A stretch of 64,000 bases of DNA, from positions 20,415,989 through 20,479,988 of the forward strand of contig CM076655.1 in assembly GCA_038496675.1 (NCBI GenBank). Direction: 5' to 3'. Every line of letters starts with the position of its first letter. The first letter of the stretch is position 1. The translations under genes were made by a program, and so were the position numbers. Of this stretch, positions 37,417 through 49,139 are shown in pieces. Below the pieces are notes generated by a model. It ran no database searches and was not told where the DNA came from. It saw only the letters and a list, made by a program, of their open reading frames with translations. Source of the DNA: Rachycentron canadum. Its lineage: Eukaryota; Chordata; Actinopteri; Carangiformes; Rachycentridae.

Positions 37417-37784
37417 GTAAGTAGCTTCGGCTCCATAATGTTACATGTCTGTTTTCGTGAGTACCGGCTACGGCTTCACACCGTTAGCTAACAGCTAACT
37501 GCTAGCCGTTAACCCTCTTGAATGTGTTTGGCTAGTGTTGCTACAGCTAGTCGGCTAACTGCTAGTGCTGAAGAGCATATCACGGCAGTGCTATCACGTA
37601 CGAAATGTTGTTTTTTATTTGTTGGGTCTTGTGTACACACGGTAACTTTTTTTTTTTTTAAATTTAGTTGCGCTTCTTTAGTTGTGCGATTAGTGGCCGT
37701 TAGCAGCGGTATTCGGGTAGGGTGGGGTAGGATACGACAGCAGAGGTGTTGGTGGCGACACCTTGTGGTAATGGCGATGGTTTG

Positions 37785-38375
37785 AGTATGAAACGTGGAC
37801 TGTATATAAAAATGGACGTAGACACCGGGGCTGAAAAGCGACGCCAATGCTGAAAACCTGCATCCTGTCTAATGGGGTCACACAATGGATGCTCCGTTTG
37901 TATAGAAGTCAATGAGGACATGGTCCTACTCCTCTTGATTTGTTAGCTCAGTGAAAGTTTTCTCAATGACTTTATGGTCTCAATCACTAGTTTCAAGTCT
38001 TCTTCAATACAACACGATGTTCAGTTTTTAAGTTATGGTCCCATTTAGAGAAAAATAGCTGTTAAAGCAGGGTATGCATTATGGCTTGGCTACCGTGTGA
38101 CTGACAGACTGCACCACACACAGCAACGTGCCTGACAGTTGGGACAGAGCAGGTCAGATCTAACCCCTCACCCCTTCTCAGCTCCACTTTCTCCTCCAAA
38201 TATGGTTTCTTCTGGATTCAGAAAACCAACACAGCAATGGCCAATTTACAAACTGGAGGCTTCACAACAGCGGTTTACAAACACAAATTGGTGATGCCAC
38301 AGTACCACTTGGTATGAAATGGTGTAAATCATATCCTGTGGCCCTCACTGCCACTACATCCAATCAAACTGGCGA
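37785..38375 (+). repeat. Dispersed teleost repeat, copy in first intron
   Basis: The sequence runs from GTGGACTGTATATAAAAATGG through CACTAGTTTCAAGTC, CTTCAATACAACACGATG, GTTATGGTCCCATTTAG and AAAGCAGGGTATGC to CAGCGGTTTACAAAC. It matches the minus-strand copy at 26160-26648. It sits only about 370 bases after the first-exon donor. Confidence 0.8.
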
Positions 38376-39354
38376 CTTATAGAGTTGGACCAACGTACTC
38401 TCCACCTTGCACTTGTGTGTCCATTATTGTTGTTAGAGTTCATGAATATAACTTGTCCCTGTTTAGCAATTTATACATGTTTTGCCAGCTGAAATTGACC
38501 ACGTAAGTGTCTATGTTCTCAAGCAGTAAGACGATCACGGTATCATGGTATGATTGATTTGGGTAATGAATTGTACTGTAGGTAGAGGAATTGTGTCATC
38601 TGGAAATATTTAATCAATTGGGCTACTAAATGCAGGCATTTAGAAGTTAAAGCTTTTGCCAAATACTTCAAGCAGAGTTTACAGATGGTGCACAGGTTTT
38701 GTAGCAAAGTTGTGGGGTTGTTGTTACATGTGAAGCATATAAAGCTTAATTTGTTTTTTGAAACAATACACCCATCCTGTCAATCTAAATCACAGTAGTT
38801 CTGCAGTGCAGATGTGTATCCCATCCCTTCTAATTAAAACAATTCATCAGGTACAGACTGTGATTTCCCTAAAGCAAAGGACAAATTAAGACCTCAAAAG
38901 CCCTTTCTTCCAAACAGCAGAGATCTGAATGTTCCATCTAGAAAATTTTCAACTCGACCCCTTCAATTCTTGCTTGTCTTTCATCTTCTTGGCATCTCTT
39001 GGTGTAAAGCATCTCAGGCTAGCTGAGCTGGTGAACGTGAACGAGCTGGGTGCATTTCACTGGCAGTGTTTTTTGGGTATTGAAGTTTAATTTTTTTTCA
39101 TACCTCTTGAGCTGTCTTCATTCAAAGTGTCAACCAGCCTCTCCAGCTTTGTTTATAGTGACGTTGGTAATTAAATGACAGATTTGCTTTCAGTGGTCCA
39201 AAAACTTCTGTCAGAAATGTCAAGTTATTCTTTAACTGGACGTGTCTGATGGAGCTCCAGCTGCAGAGAATGTGGTTGAGCAGCTCAGTTTATGCTTAAA
39301 ATGATTAAGTTTGTGTGACTCTCCGTACTCTCTCTCTCGTCTCTCTTTTCAGCA

Positions 39355-39378
39355 TCTCTCTCTCTCTCTCTCTCTCTC
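39355..39378. repeat. (TC)n microsatellite
   Basis: Twelve TC units preceded by further interrupted TC tracts (39320-39345). Confidence 0.95.
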
Positions 39379-40295
39379 CCCCCCAGTTTAATTCTCTCTC
39401 CAGTGGGAGTGACATGTCTTGTGGGGGGAGTGTGTAACAGTGGGAGTTAATTTAATCAGCATCATGCTTGTGTAAGGCAACCATTTCTCAACCAGTCCAC
39501 TCACTGACCTCCAGGTAGTGTGTGTGTAGCAGAAGATTGATAGGAAGAGCTGATTGCATCACCTCACCATCCCTGGAGACCACAACTCTCTACACCTTGA
39601 TTCACCTCCCTGTATCTGTTGGAGGTGGGCGGTTGTGGGTCTCAAGGTATCCAGCATTGGGGAATTTTCTTTCTGGAGTCCATGAGGACAGTGTGTTCTC
39701 TGGCTTCTTTTTGTGTGTCTAGGTTTTGTGTGTGTCTGTATATATGTGAATCAGAGGGGGGCTCAGCATGGTAGCTGTGTTGTGCAGCAGCTTCTCCACC
39801 TCTCAGTGTGAGTCTGAAAGTAGCCAGCAGACCACTATCCAGGTTCATTTGTGGCATACAACACAGCGAGGCATTGTTTTCCCCTCAAATTGGCTTTTAG
39901 ATGGGTTGAAAGAAAGTCGCTTGCACAGCATGAAATGGTATAAATTACAGATTCACGGTATTAAAATGTTTGCCAGCCCATAATTTCTCTGGTCATTCTA
40001 GCCGATACCCATTTTATTTTTTATTTCAAGCACTAGCCCTATTTTACTTGAAATATTTCTAACACTTGTAATTATGAAAAATTTTATGAAGTAAGTAAAA
40101 ACACAGGGAAATAAATTATCACAAAAACTTTTTGAAATGTTCATAAGGGAAATTATCAAATTAGTCAACTCAGGGCCTTGTAATTATCTCACTTAATGAA
40201 ATATTTTAACACAGAGGGTTAATATTCAATCCAGTTTCTTTTTGAGAGTTAGATGAGAGGATTGATACAACTCATGTCAGCTGAAAGTGATTGGT

Positions 40296-40365
40296 GATTA
40301 GTTTAGCTTAGCATAAAGGCTTTTAGCAGGTGGAAACAGCTAGCTTGACTCTGTCCAAATGTACA
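40296..40365 (+). repeat. AGCTTAGCATAAAG repeat, direct-orientation arm
   Basis: It contains AGCTTAGCATAAAG, then GTGGAAACAGCTAGC and CTCTGTCCAAA. This is the signature of an abundant teleost interspersed repeat. An inverted copy lies at 41135-41205. Confidence 0.65.
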
Positions 40366-40663
40366 CTCAGCACTTTTTTAATTGCAGTTATTAATTTTCT
40401 TAAATCCAGACACAAACAATCTCCATCTCCCAGTGCTTCTGCATAGCATCAACAGCTGTGAGGTTGCCAGATCAAGCACAAGTTTTAGTACATGTCTCTG
40501 TGCAGAATGATGGTGCCACAACTGGCAAATTAAACTTAAGTTTGATTTACATTTCTGCTCCAGTGTCAGGAAACTTGGTGTTAGTTTCTTAATCAGCAAC
40601 AAGACACAGCAAAATAATGTTATTTACTTGGCTGTAACTCCCACTAAAGACATAAACAGAAGT

Positions 40664-40921
40664 AAAACTAAATTAAAGAACATAAAAATATGTGGAAAAT
40701 ATATGGATGGTACCGTCTAATATTATAGGACATGCTATAATATTTGCATCTAGTGTTGCTTGTTTTGTCTGTGTTGGGTAACACAAATAAGACAAATATA
40801 CCACAAAACATCACAGTGGACACACTAAAACTAAATTAAAGAACATAAGAGTATGTGGAAATATATGGATATTACAATCTAATATTATAGGACATGCTAT
40901 AATATTATCATCTAGTGTTGC
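40664..40921. repeat. 163-bp unit duplicated about 1.6 times
   Basis: A 96-bp block at 40664-40759 (AAAACTAAATTAAAGAACAT ... TCTAGTGTTGC) recurs at 40827-40921 with few differences, separated by a 67-bp spacer. The spacer (GTCTGTGTTGGGTAACAC ... GTGGACACACTA) recurs once more at 41722-41789. The order A-spacer-A, plus a third spacer about 0.95 kb away, suggests tandem duplication followed by another rearrangement. Confidence 0.9.
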
Positions 40922-41134
40922 AGAGCTGATATCAGTGGATGAAATCCAACTCTCAACTGCAAATCCCTTATGTTGCCTCTAAATCCATCTTTACTGTGAC
41001 AACTACAATTTGGAAAATCACTGCATCCACCTGTTGTTTACCAAGCAACATATATTGCTTTTACACATGTATTAAACAATACAGATAAGCTAACAATTAG
41101 TGATTTTTAAATGTGCTTTTTACTTTTTTAGGTT

Positions 41135-41205
41135 TGGAGAGAGACTGGCTACCTGTCTCCCCCTTGTTCCAGTCTTTATGCTAAGCTAGGCTAATATTAT
41201 TCCCA
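41135..41205 (-). repeat. AGCTTAGCATAAAG repeat, inverted arm
   Basis: The minus strand reads AGCTTAGCATAAAGACTGGAA, GGGGGAGACAGGTAGCC and CTCTCTCCAAA, matching the arm at 40296-40365 in opposite orientation. The two arms are about 0.8 kb apart and enclose the duplicated 163-bp unit. Confidence 0.65.
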
Positions 41206-41721
41206 GTTCCAATTTAATATAATCAGACTTGTGACTGAATCCATTTACCCATCTAACTCGACCAAGACAGAAATAGCTTATTATAGCGAATGTAAATCCC
41301 AAAATGCACACAAATTCACTTCATAAATAAATAAATAAAAGTACACCTCCTTATAATAATTAATGTTTACTATGTTTTAGACATTTTAGAAATGCAATTG
41401 TTTGAAAGATGACAGATAAGTCTACCCTGGACTCACTTCATTTCATTTCAGGAATTTGTGGCTAAATGTATCTCACCACCCCCAGAGAACATGCTACACT
41501 TATATTCAGCTATTGAAGAATTCATGTGTAGGCGGAGAGAGCAGGAATAAGAGCAGGAGTTGCAGCTTGAGAGAAGAGTGAGGTGATGCGACTGCTGGTG
41601 GAGAAGTGCTCTGTGATAGATTAGTTCCTGTCTGACTGTCAAATATTGGTGCTGATAATGAATTCGGTGGAGATAGGCGAAGAATCCATCCACTCTAGCT
41701 GTATAAGGATTATCTTGTTTG

Positions 41722-41789
41722 TCGTTTTGTCTGTGTTGGGTCACGCAAATAAGACAAATATACCACAAAACATCACAGTGGACACACTA
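41722..41789. repeat. Third copy of the 67-bp spacer
   Basis: Nearly identical to 40759-40826, with small changes such as TCACGCAAAT for AACACAAAT. Confidence 0.9.
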
Positions 41790-41799
41790 ATGCATCTGA

Positions 41800-44370
41800 A
41801 ACAGCTGATTTAAAACCACTAATTCATATTACTATCATTAAAATGGAGTATACATATTGCATTTTAAGGCCTATAATCTTCAATTGCTATTGTGTGAAGA
41901 GAAATTTCAGTGAGAAGCCGTACTTATGTTTGCAAATATACGCAAGGTGTCTTAGTGGTGACAGACGAAGAGATAGAGATGGTTTATAAAATGTGATTAA
42001 CAAGCCTGGGTTTGTCCTGGGCTTTGGATTACAAAAAGATGTTTAAACCGTCTTGTCTACCACTATCATTTTGAATTTGTTGATTTCTTTTACTCACTGA
42101 TGGCAATTGTACTGTGTTATACTTTGATTTCCTGGGTTGCAGGGCACAAATAGACTTTTAGTTTTACCCTAGCAGAGTTCCTGTTTAGGGAGTGGCAGTA
42201 GTTTGCTGCTGTGATTAATTAGTAATCTGGGTGAGCTTGTCGGATCATCCTTGTTGTTCTGTTAGACAAATCAAACTTGGAATCTACAGATTTAAGCATT
42301 TAAATGAACATTGCACGGAGTCATGCAGCTGCAACACCCGTCTGACATTCTGTCCTTTGTGAGAGTAATGTAGTTTTACTTATGTGATAAATCTTTTTTC
42401 AGTTTATCAAACAGTGCAGGTTTAGTGCCATCAGACTTATGACTCCTGCATTCAATTGTAGTGCCGTCCTAAATCCACAAAAAATGCAATCACTCCGTTA
42501 TATTCTCCTTCATGCATTCAGTGCTTTGTCAGCATTTGCCCCTGCTAATATATTGTCTCTGTGACCTGTTGATTCAGATCTATTGCCGTCCTCTGCTGGC
42601 TGCTGTCTGGTTTTAATTGCAGACGTGTCCTGTAACCTCCCCTCTAACATATATTTTTCAGATTCACTGCCTATGTAAATCTTTGGCAAATTGCTGTGTG
42701 AACTACCCTCCCTCCTCTCCCCTTACCATGAGGTCAAGACTGTTTCCTCACTGAATGAGTATTGAAGTGCAACAGCACAACCTGGTGGATTCACATTCAT
42801 CAGTTGTGGAAGCATCAGCAACTCTTGTCTGGCGTAATCTTTGAAATATTTGTATTCTTTTTATATTTGTATTCTCTTTATTTATATTCTTTTCATTTCC
42901 TGTCTGTCTGTTTTCCTTTCCCCCTTTTGTGTGCTCAACCACCAGTTTTGGTGTTTTTCTGACCACCTCCTTGCTCCCCGTATTTTTATTTCAGATTCTC
43001 TGTCTGCCCACCTTTCCCTCGTTCCCCTCTCATTCCCTTTTCTCATCTTTTTACACTATTTGTATAGGCTTCATGAGTCTGTGATATATAAAGCATTAAC
43101 AGCTGGTGGTTCACACGGTGTGCTTCATGCAGCACAAACTGTTCCTCAGCAGCACATATTTGGCAGATGACTCATTATATCTGGAACCATTTTTTTCAGC
43201 TTGCAGCTAGCTGATGGTGTGATACATGCTGTGATGGAGCATCATTAAAATTGTAGCTGGAGGAACAATAAAGTCTGAGTAGGTTGCTTTGATGGTTTTA
43301 ACATGATCACAGCCAAAATAAATACCTGCATAAATCCATTGGTCTAAGCTTTAAAGCACTGCTTGTTACCCAGGCAGTAAAAATAGTTATAATAATGACA
43401 TTTGTATTGTCTGTTATCTGTGTAGATAAAACTTAAGTGTGGCACACTGTATTTGGCCATAGTGCACCTTTGATTTGGATTGAAAATAATCAAGTGCTTA
43501 AACTGCCACAAAGTGATGAATCAGTGTCAAAAAGAGATTGCAATGACCAAAATTTATATTACATGGGTTGAGTATTTAATTTATTCCTTTGAATTCAATA
43601 CAACAGCAAGAGGCATTATGCAGCCAAGTTTGTTCATTAATTAGCAATACATCCAGAATCACTATTTTATAGGACAAGTCCAGCATTGCACTATATTTTT
43701 ACCTTTCACAAATATCCAGTCTAATTGAGTGAGTAACAATATTCACATAAACGGGGGAATATTTTCCGCTATAGATATTGGGCCCTTGTGTGAGTATTTC
43801 ATGTAGGACAGTTGTGTCCAAAATGCCCACATTCACTGTAATGTCAGATGTCACGTTCAAGCCCCAAAGCTATGATGTCTGTCTTTCTTTCCCTCCTCTC
43901 TCTTTCCTCCTCCTTAATGTATTTGTATCATTATGTCTTTGTCTGGTTTCCCTCCCTCTTCTTGTCCTTTGTTTCTCTTTTCACCAGTTCTGTAGAAAGA
44001 CTTATCTCTACTCTCTCTGTTTTCCATTCTTAGTGTCCACTGTGTGTTGGTGGGGTTTTGTATTTTTGGGTGATGGTGATTGGCCTTTGAATGTGTGAGG
44101 ATGAAGATCATTTTAAGTCTTTAATGCTCAGTTTTCCTAATACTGTCTATAGTTTTAAGGTAGTTTAAATCATCTCATTCCAGGGACTAACCTTTTTGTG
44201 AAAGCTATACACTTTACATTGAATGAAGAATTTAGACTGAAGACATCATTGTTTTCATGGCAGCACTATTCCACCATTGTTTATGTTGGGTATCTTGGGA
44301 AATGTTGGGATCTCCGCTACAATCTAAAATAGGATTCTGTCGGTCATTTTTTTGCGTTGTTTAAGAAGCT
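41800..44370. other. Non-coding stretch, no gene seen
   Basis: Includes T- and C-rich tracts around 42850-43060 and 43870-44030, which give hydrophobic chance frames. No supported exon. Confidence 0.45.
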
Positions 44371-44379
44371 CGATATTTG

Positions 44380-44700
44380 TCCCCATCAGCAGATGGTTAG
44401 CTTAGGAGAATCACTGGAAATGGATTGGAAATAGCCAGCCTGGCTCCTCCTGAAGCTCAGTGATTAGCATCTAATTTGTTTACTAAAAACTAAACGTGCC
44501 AAACCAAGTACAAGTACCATTCAAAACCCCTGTAACACCACAGTTAGTCATTTTTAGACTTTGGCTTTTAGTACAGATTAAGGAGATATTGCTAATTGAC
44601 CTTTAGAGGCTCTAAATGGTGAATTTTTGTTCTGACAAAGCCAGGCTAGCTATCTAGTTTATATGCTTTTTAACTAACTAACTAACCGGACATTAGCTGT
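44380..44700 (+). repeat. Degenerate copy of the AGCTTAGCATAAAG repeat family
   Basis: Blocks GATGGTTAGCTTAGGAGAA, GGAAATAGCCAGCCTGGCTC, AGCTCAGTGATTAGCATCTA and a downstream TTTTAGTACAGATTAA segment follow the order known for the family that starts TTAGCTTAGCATAAAGACTGG. This copy is longer and more diverged than those at 40.3 and 41.2 kb. Confidence 0.5.
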
Positions 44701-44704
44701 AACC

Positions 44705-47700
44705 TTATCTTGAATGGACAGACGAGACAAAGATGATAAGAAAGTGAGTGAGTGTATTTCCCAAAACGAATTATTTCTTCATTCTTTTAAAAGATTCGTC
44801 TTAGTGACTAGAGTTTTTCTTTGCCTGATATTTCTCTTCTATATTCTATCTGCCTATGATCAGGCTCACTTTCTGTTCCTTCCTTTCTGTCTTGTTTTCT
44901 CCCTCTTTCTCCTGTCTCTCCTGTCCAGTGTTGTTATTATTCACTCTACTCCCCAGAGGAGGAGAGAGGAGAGGGAAGGCCCCACTGTCGACTTTGTACT
45001 GTCTAAATGTTATTTCATCTCATTCATCAGCGCCAGCTTGTACCCTCAGTGGAGAGGCAGGATGCTGGTAAGAGGGAGGTGATAAAAGCGTTTTGATAGA
45101 CACGCTAAATTACCGGCTGTTCCCAGTCCCCCTGGACTTTTTTCTCTTGGATACCCTGAAATCGGTACAACCATAATTCCAGTGTTAATTAAGTTTTCTT
45201 GAGATGTCACTTGAAATATAGCGGCACTCAAAAGGAAAAAAGAAATCACTTTACAACAAGGATATTCTTAAACAGAGATTGCGTCTCTTTATGAGGTGAA
45301 GGCTCTGCCTATAGCTAATGGTAAATGAGGCTGCATGTATTTACATTTACATTTACAGCTGTGTTCAATTCCAAACTGGTGCTCAAATCTGATTTTATTT
45401 TAATTTTCTTTCTTTTTTTTTTTTTTTCTTTTTTTTTCTGTCACACATGTGTGAGTCTGTACGATTGCTGCGATTGCTTTCAGAATGTCCATTTGAGGCA
45501 ACCGGAGGTATCTCACACACCAATCATGTCAACTTTCCCCCTTTTATTGCTGCATCTTGGAGTTTTGCTTAATGCGTGTCTTCCGTCACTGCACCAATGG
45601 CTCAGCCCATCTGCTGAGCCACCAAACCCAGAATATTCTCATGTGGATGAAAACAAGATTCATGTGTTTTCATTCCATCTGTAACAATTCAATCAGATTT
45701 TGTAGTGTGGTTTAGAAGACAAACATGGGACTCCTGCTACAACTTCAAACGAAGAAGAAACTACAGACCATCTTGAGATGGGATCTCACTTGTCGCAGCG
45801 CTCATCAACATGCTGACATCGTAATCCTGAGTATTTCAGTATGTATGACTACATTATTATGTCAGTACTCAGCATTCATGGGTTAAATGACACCCATCTT
45901 GAAATTTGGCCTCACCTTGATCGCAACTACACACCTTTAAATATTGGTGACTATATGTTGTACGGTTGGCATTTTATTGCACTGTTCACAAAATCTGTCC
46001 ATAGTACCATTACAGTAGGTGTCTTCAGGACCACTTTGCTATGATACCATGCACACGTTGAAAACAATACCAATATGTGAGCTTTGAGGAAGATTTGGTC
46101 ACTTAAGCTGCACTGTGGAAGTCAATGTACTTTTATCAAACTCCTGCTGTAGTGTTTTCCCTTGAGAACTTCTATTTCTGTTTTTGGCCACACACATAAA
46201 CATGCACATCAGCAAGTGGGTCATTTTGACACATCTGAAACCGATACGAAGCAATTAAATTCATGAGATCAAAACTGCTATTCGTGGCTGCATATTTAGC
46301 ATTTTCTCTCAGTTCCTGGAATGAGGCCTTTGTGTCAAACTGTCTGTGTGAAGTGGTGACAGCAGCCTGCCAACTGGTGTCCTGTCTCATTATCTCACAC
46401 CTTCCTCGAACTCTTGCTGCTACAGAAAACTACCTCAAACTCGGATGAAAGGACTGTTGGACTTTGTTGTAACAACATATTTTCACTCCCCATTCGTCAA
46501 ATACAGACACTTGGTCAGGACCTGTTGGCTTCTCTTGTGGTTCCCACAAGAGTTGTGATTGGTCAGCATGTGCTGCTTGTGTTTTTACAGCACATTTCTG
46601 TTGCTGGTAGAGATTATTCAGGAGGGAGACTATGTGAACCATTAAGAGTAAAGGCTCAGCTGTCTTCTGATCTGACAAGGTTATGTCCACTGCAAACATT
46701 TGGCTGGATGTGTCCTCCACTCACTATTCATGAATGAAACAAGGTAAATTTGGCGACCACACAGAATTGACCTGTATTTGGTAATGAGACAAGGCAGACT
46801 GCCCCCACTGTTTCTTGTCACTAAGTTAGAGAGGAAATATAAATTAAACAAAATTAATGCAAAACATGTCCCCTTCCACATACGATTTAGAGTTGCCAAT
46901 TGAATAGAAATCAATGAAATACAATGCTAAACTATAAATATAATTAGAACAGTAAATCAGACTATGCAGTAGGTGTCAACTGTTGGAGTCCTCGCAGACT
47001 ACCTGCTCTGTGAGGCTGCACTTGGAGCTAAATGCTAATGTCAGTATGCAAAAATGCTCACAAAGAAAGTGTTTAGCAGATAATGTACACCACAATCTCA
47101 ATTTCATTTCAGCATAAACCTAATTATTGGAAAGTGATGGGAAAATCATTAGTGGTATTTGGCCAGAAACCAAAGTTTGGGACAAATGGTTTGGGAGCTA
47201 TGAATATATACACAAACTGCCAAGTAATCAGTGGTTGAGGTATTACAGTCTAGACCAAGGGTGGACTGACTGACATTAGCATCAAGAGGCCAAAAAACTT
47301 CAGAATCTAATAGGCCCAAAGTGTTTTTGTCCTTTAGCACCAAGGTTACAAATCAATTTCAGCTTCAGCTGTAGCTTTTCTTTTGATAGATAGTTGGGGA
47401 GCCAAGTGAATCCTGCAATACTTTAGCAATATGTCCTTGAGCAACACGGTGTAAACCTACCTGTGTCATATCTGTCATATTAGCCCATGTGTCTTCATGT
47501 AAAAAGTCCTTGGAGGGCTAAAAGTTATTTCGCTCGGTCAACCTTTGTTCTTTCTCTCTCCGCCTCATCCAGTTCTTGAGGGCTGGGGGGGCATTTTGAG
47601 GAGAAGGTTAGAGATGTGAAGTGAAGCATTCAGCCATTGTCAGTTTGTCACTGTCAGCTGGGCCACCAGAGAGCTTCACCCTGCATGGGGGGTGGGGTCT

Positions 47701-48560
47701 GACACAAGGAGGTCGAGGTATTTCTAGTTTCTCATCTCCCAAAGGAGAAGGCATCATGTCAGAAAACTGCATGAGCAGAGAGACAAGTGAGAAGACACTC
47801 TGTGGGTGTAAACGATGCATTTTTCATCACACAGTGCTGATGGTGGCCCTGTTCAGCTCCGTGGGTAGAACATGGCAGTGCAGGAATGTGAGCCTGTTTG
47901 CCCACTAGTTGGGCTGAAGCAGTTGTTTGTAAACCTGCTTAAATCAGACTTAAACTGGACATATTTTAAGATTGCACTTAGAGCATTTGAAACATTGGGC
48001 GTGTCTTCCATGTTAAGATTTGTTACTTATCTGAGGTAGCATATTTATACATGAACATTTTGCATGTGATGTGTGGGGGTTGTGAGTGCATATGTGCATG
48101 CAGTGATGCATGTGTCTCACACTTGCCTGAGACGCGACTTCCCACATCTAGGCGGTTGCTATGGAAACAGTCCCACAAGTGTAAGGAGCTCTCCATCACT
48201 AAAGTGATTTAGTGCAGATAGAGAGCACCCCTGAAGAACACACACCAGTTACTTCAGGCTTATATTTCACCAGGCACTCAGGAAGTAATAGTTCATCAGT
48301 CAGTCACACTTGGAGCATTCAAAGTTAGAAGTTAGTGGCGGGGGCAGGTGGCATGGAAATGTAGTTTCAAGGCTGAGACAGGAAGTAATACAGCTGTAGA
48401 CAACATGTGACAAAGTAATCCCATATGACAAGACTGTAACAAACATTTCCTGTGTATCAAAATTACAAGGTCTCCCCAGCTGACAGACAAAGACAGCGCT
48501 CCTCAGAGGGACATTATAACCTTTTTATTCCTATATCATAGCTGCAGTGAGAGAGAAACA
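44705..48560. other. Non-coding stretch, no gene seen
   Basis: A polypyrimidine tract with CAG at 44927 and a donor GTAAGA at 45067 bracket an open stretch, but nothing about the peptide is recognisable. A 9-bp-arm hairpin lies at 46532-46552 and an X-box-like site at 48155-48168. Confidence 0.4.
48155..48168 (+). promoter_or_regulatory. RFX X-box-like site
   Basis: GTTGCTATGGAAAC matches the X-box consensus with one mismatch in each half. It sits in a short GC-richer patch (48120-48180). Confidence 0.35.
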
Positions 48561-48570
48561 AGAACGTTTG

Positions 48571-48655
48571 GGAGAGGGAGGGAGCGGGTGACATACAGCA
48601 AAGGAGTCGGACTCAAACCCAGGCTGCTGCTGTTACCAGGTGAGCCACCCCCATA
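48571..48655 (-). repeat. Fragment of a common teleost repeat with tRNA-like B-box text
   Basis: GGGTGACATACAGCAAAGGAG, GGACTCAAACCCAGGCTGCTGC and TACCAGGTGAGCCACCC form the known signature of a very common fish repeat (GACATGCAGCAAAGG ... GACTCGAACCCGGGCCGCTGC ... CTACCAGGTGAGC). The orientation given is tentative. Confidence 0.6.
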
Positions 48656-48884
48656 GCCTTTATAAAGACAACAATGGCCAAAGCTATTTTCAAATTACAG
48701 TCACCACTACCCCCTCTCTGGATGAAGCCACATTCTGCAGCAGAGAAAGATTACAATTAGCCATTGGAAACTAACATTGACCAGTGGTGAACGGATACAA
48801 ATGAGTCTTGTGCGTCAAAACTTCCTGTTTTTGCTTCTGAAGCAAAGACACATTATTTGAACAACTGGACATTTCTTAACATAA

Positions 48885-49135
48885 ACATATACCCCTTTTC
48901 CACTGAAATTGGTGGGTGTACACTGTTTTTTTTTTTTTTTTAAAGCAGGTGAACTCTATTCAAAGGCGATTGACCCCTTTTCCACTTCTAGTCGAGTTTC
49001 TCTCTGTTCAGACTGACACACAACTGCAAGGAGCGATGTCATCACATGCAGTTACAGAGCACACAGAGAAAGAATGGAGGAAGCACAAGCTGCTAGCTAC
49101 CGTGAAAATTGAGTGAAATCTGTCACGAATCATCC
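48885..49135. repeat. Likely repeat fragment with ACCCCTTTTCCACT words
   Basis: ACCCCTTTTCCACT occurs twice (about 48891 and 48973), and the second is followed by CTAGTCGAGTT, text typical of a widespread teleost repeat. A polyT-AAAGCAG acceptor look-alike at 48938-48948 and the open frame after it are explained by this. Confidence 0.4.
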
Positions 49136-49139
49136 CCGG

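Noticed and set aside
44929..45066. Possible exon between a long polypyrimidine-CAG and a GTAAGA donor
   Set aside because: The peptide is low in information and unrecognised, and several acceptors are equally plausible.
48916..49116. Open frame after a polyT-AAAGCAG acceptor look-alike
   Set aside because: The sequence carries the ACCCCTTTTCCACT words of a common fish repeat, which explains it.
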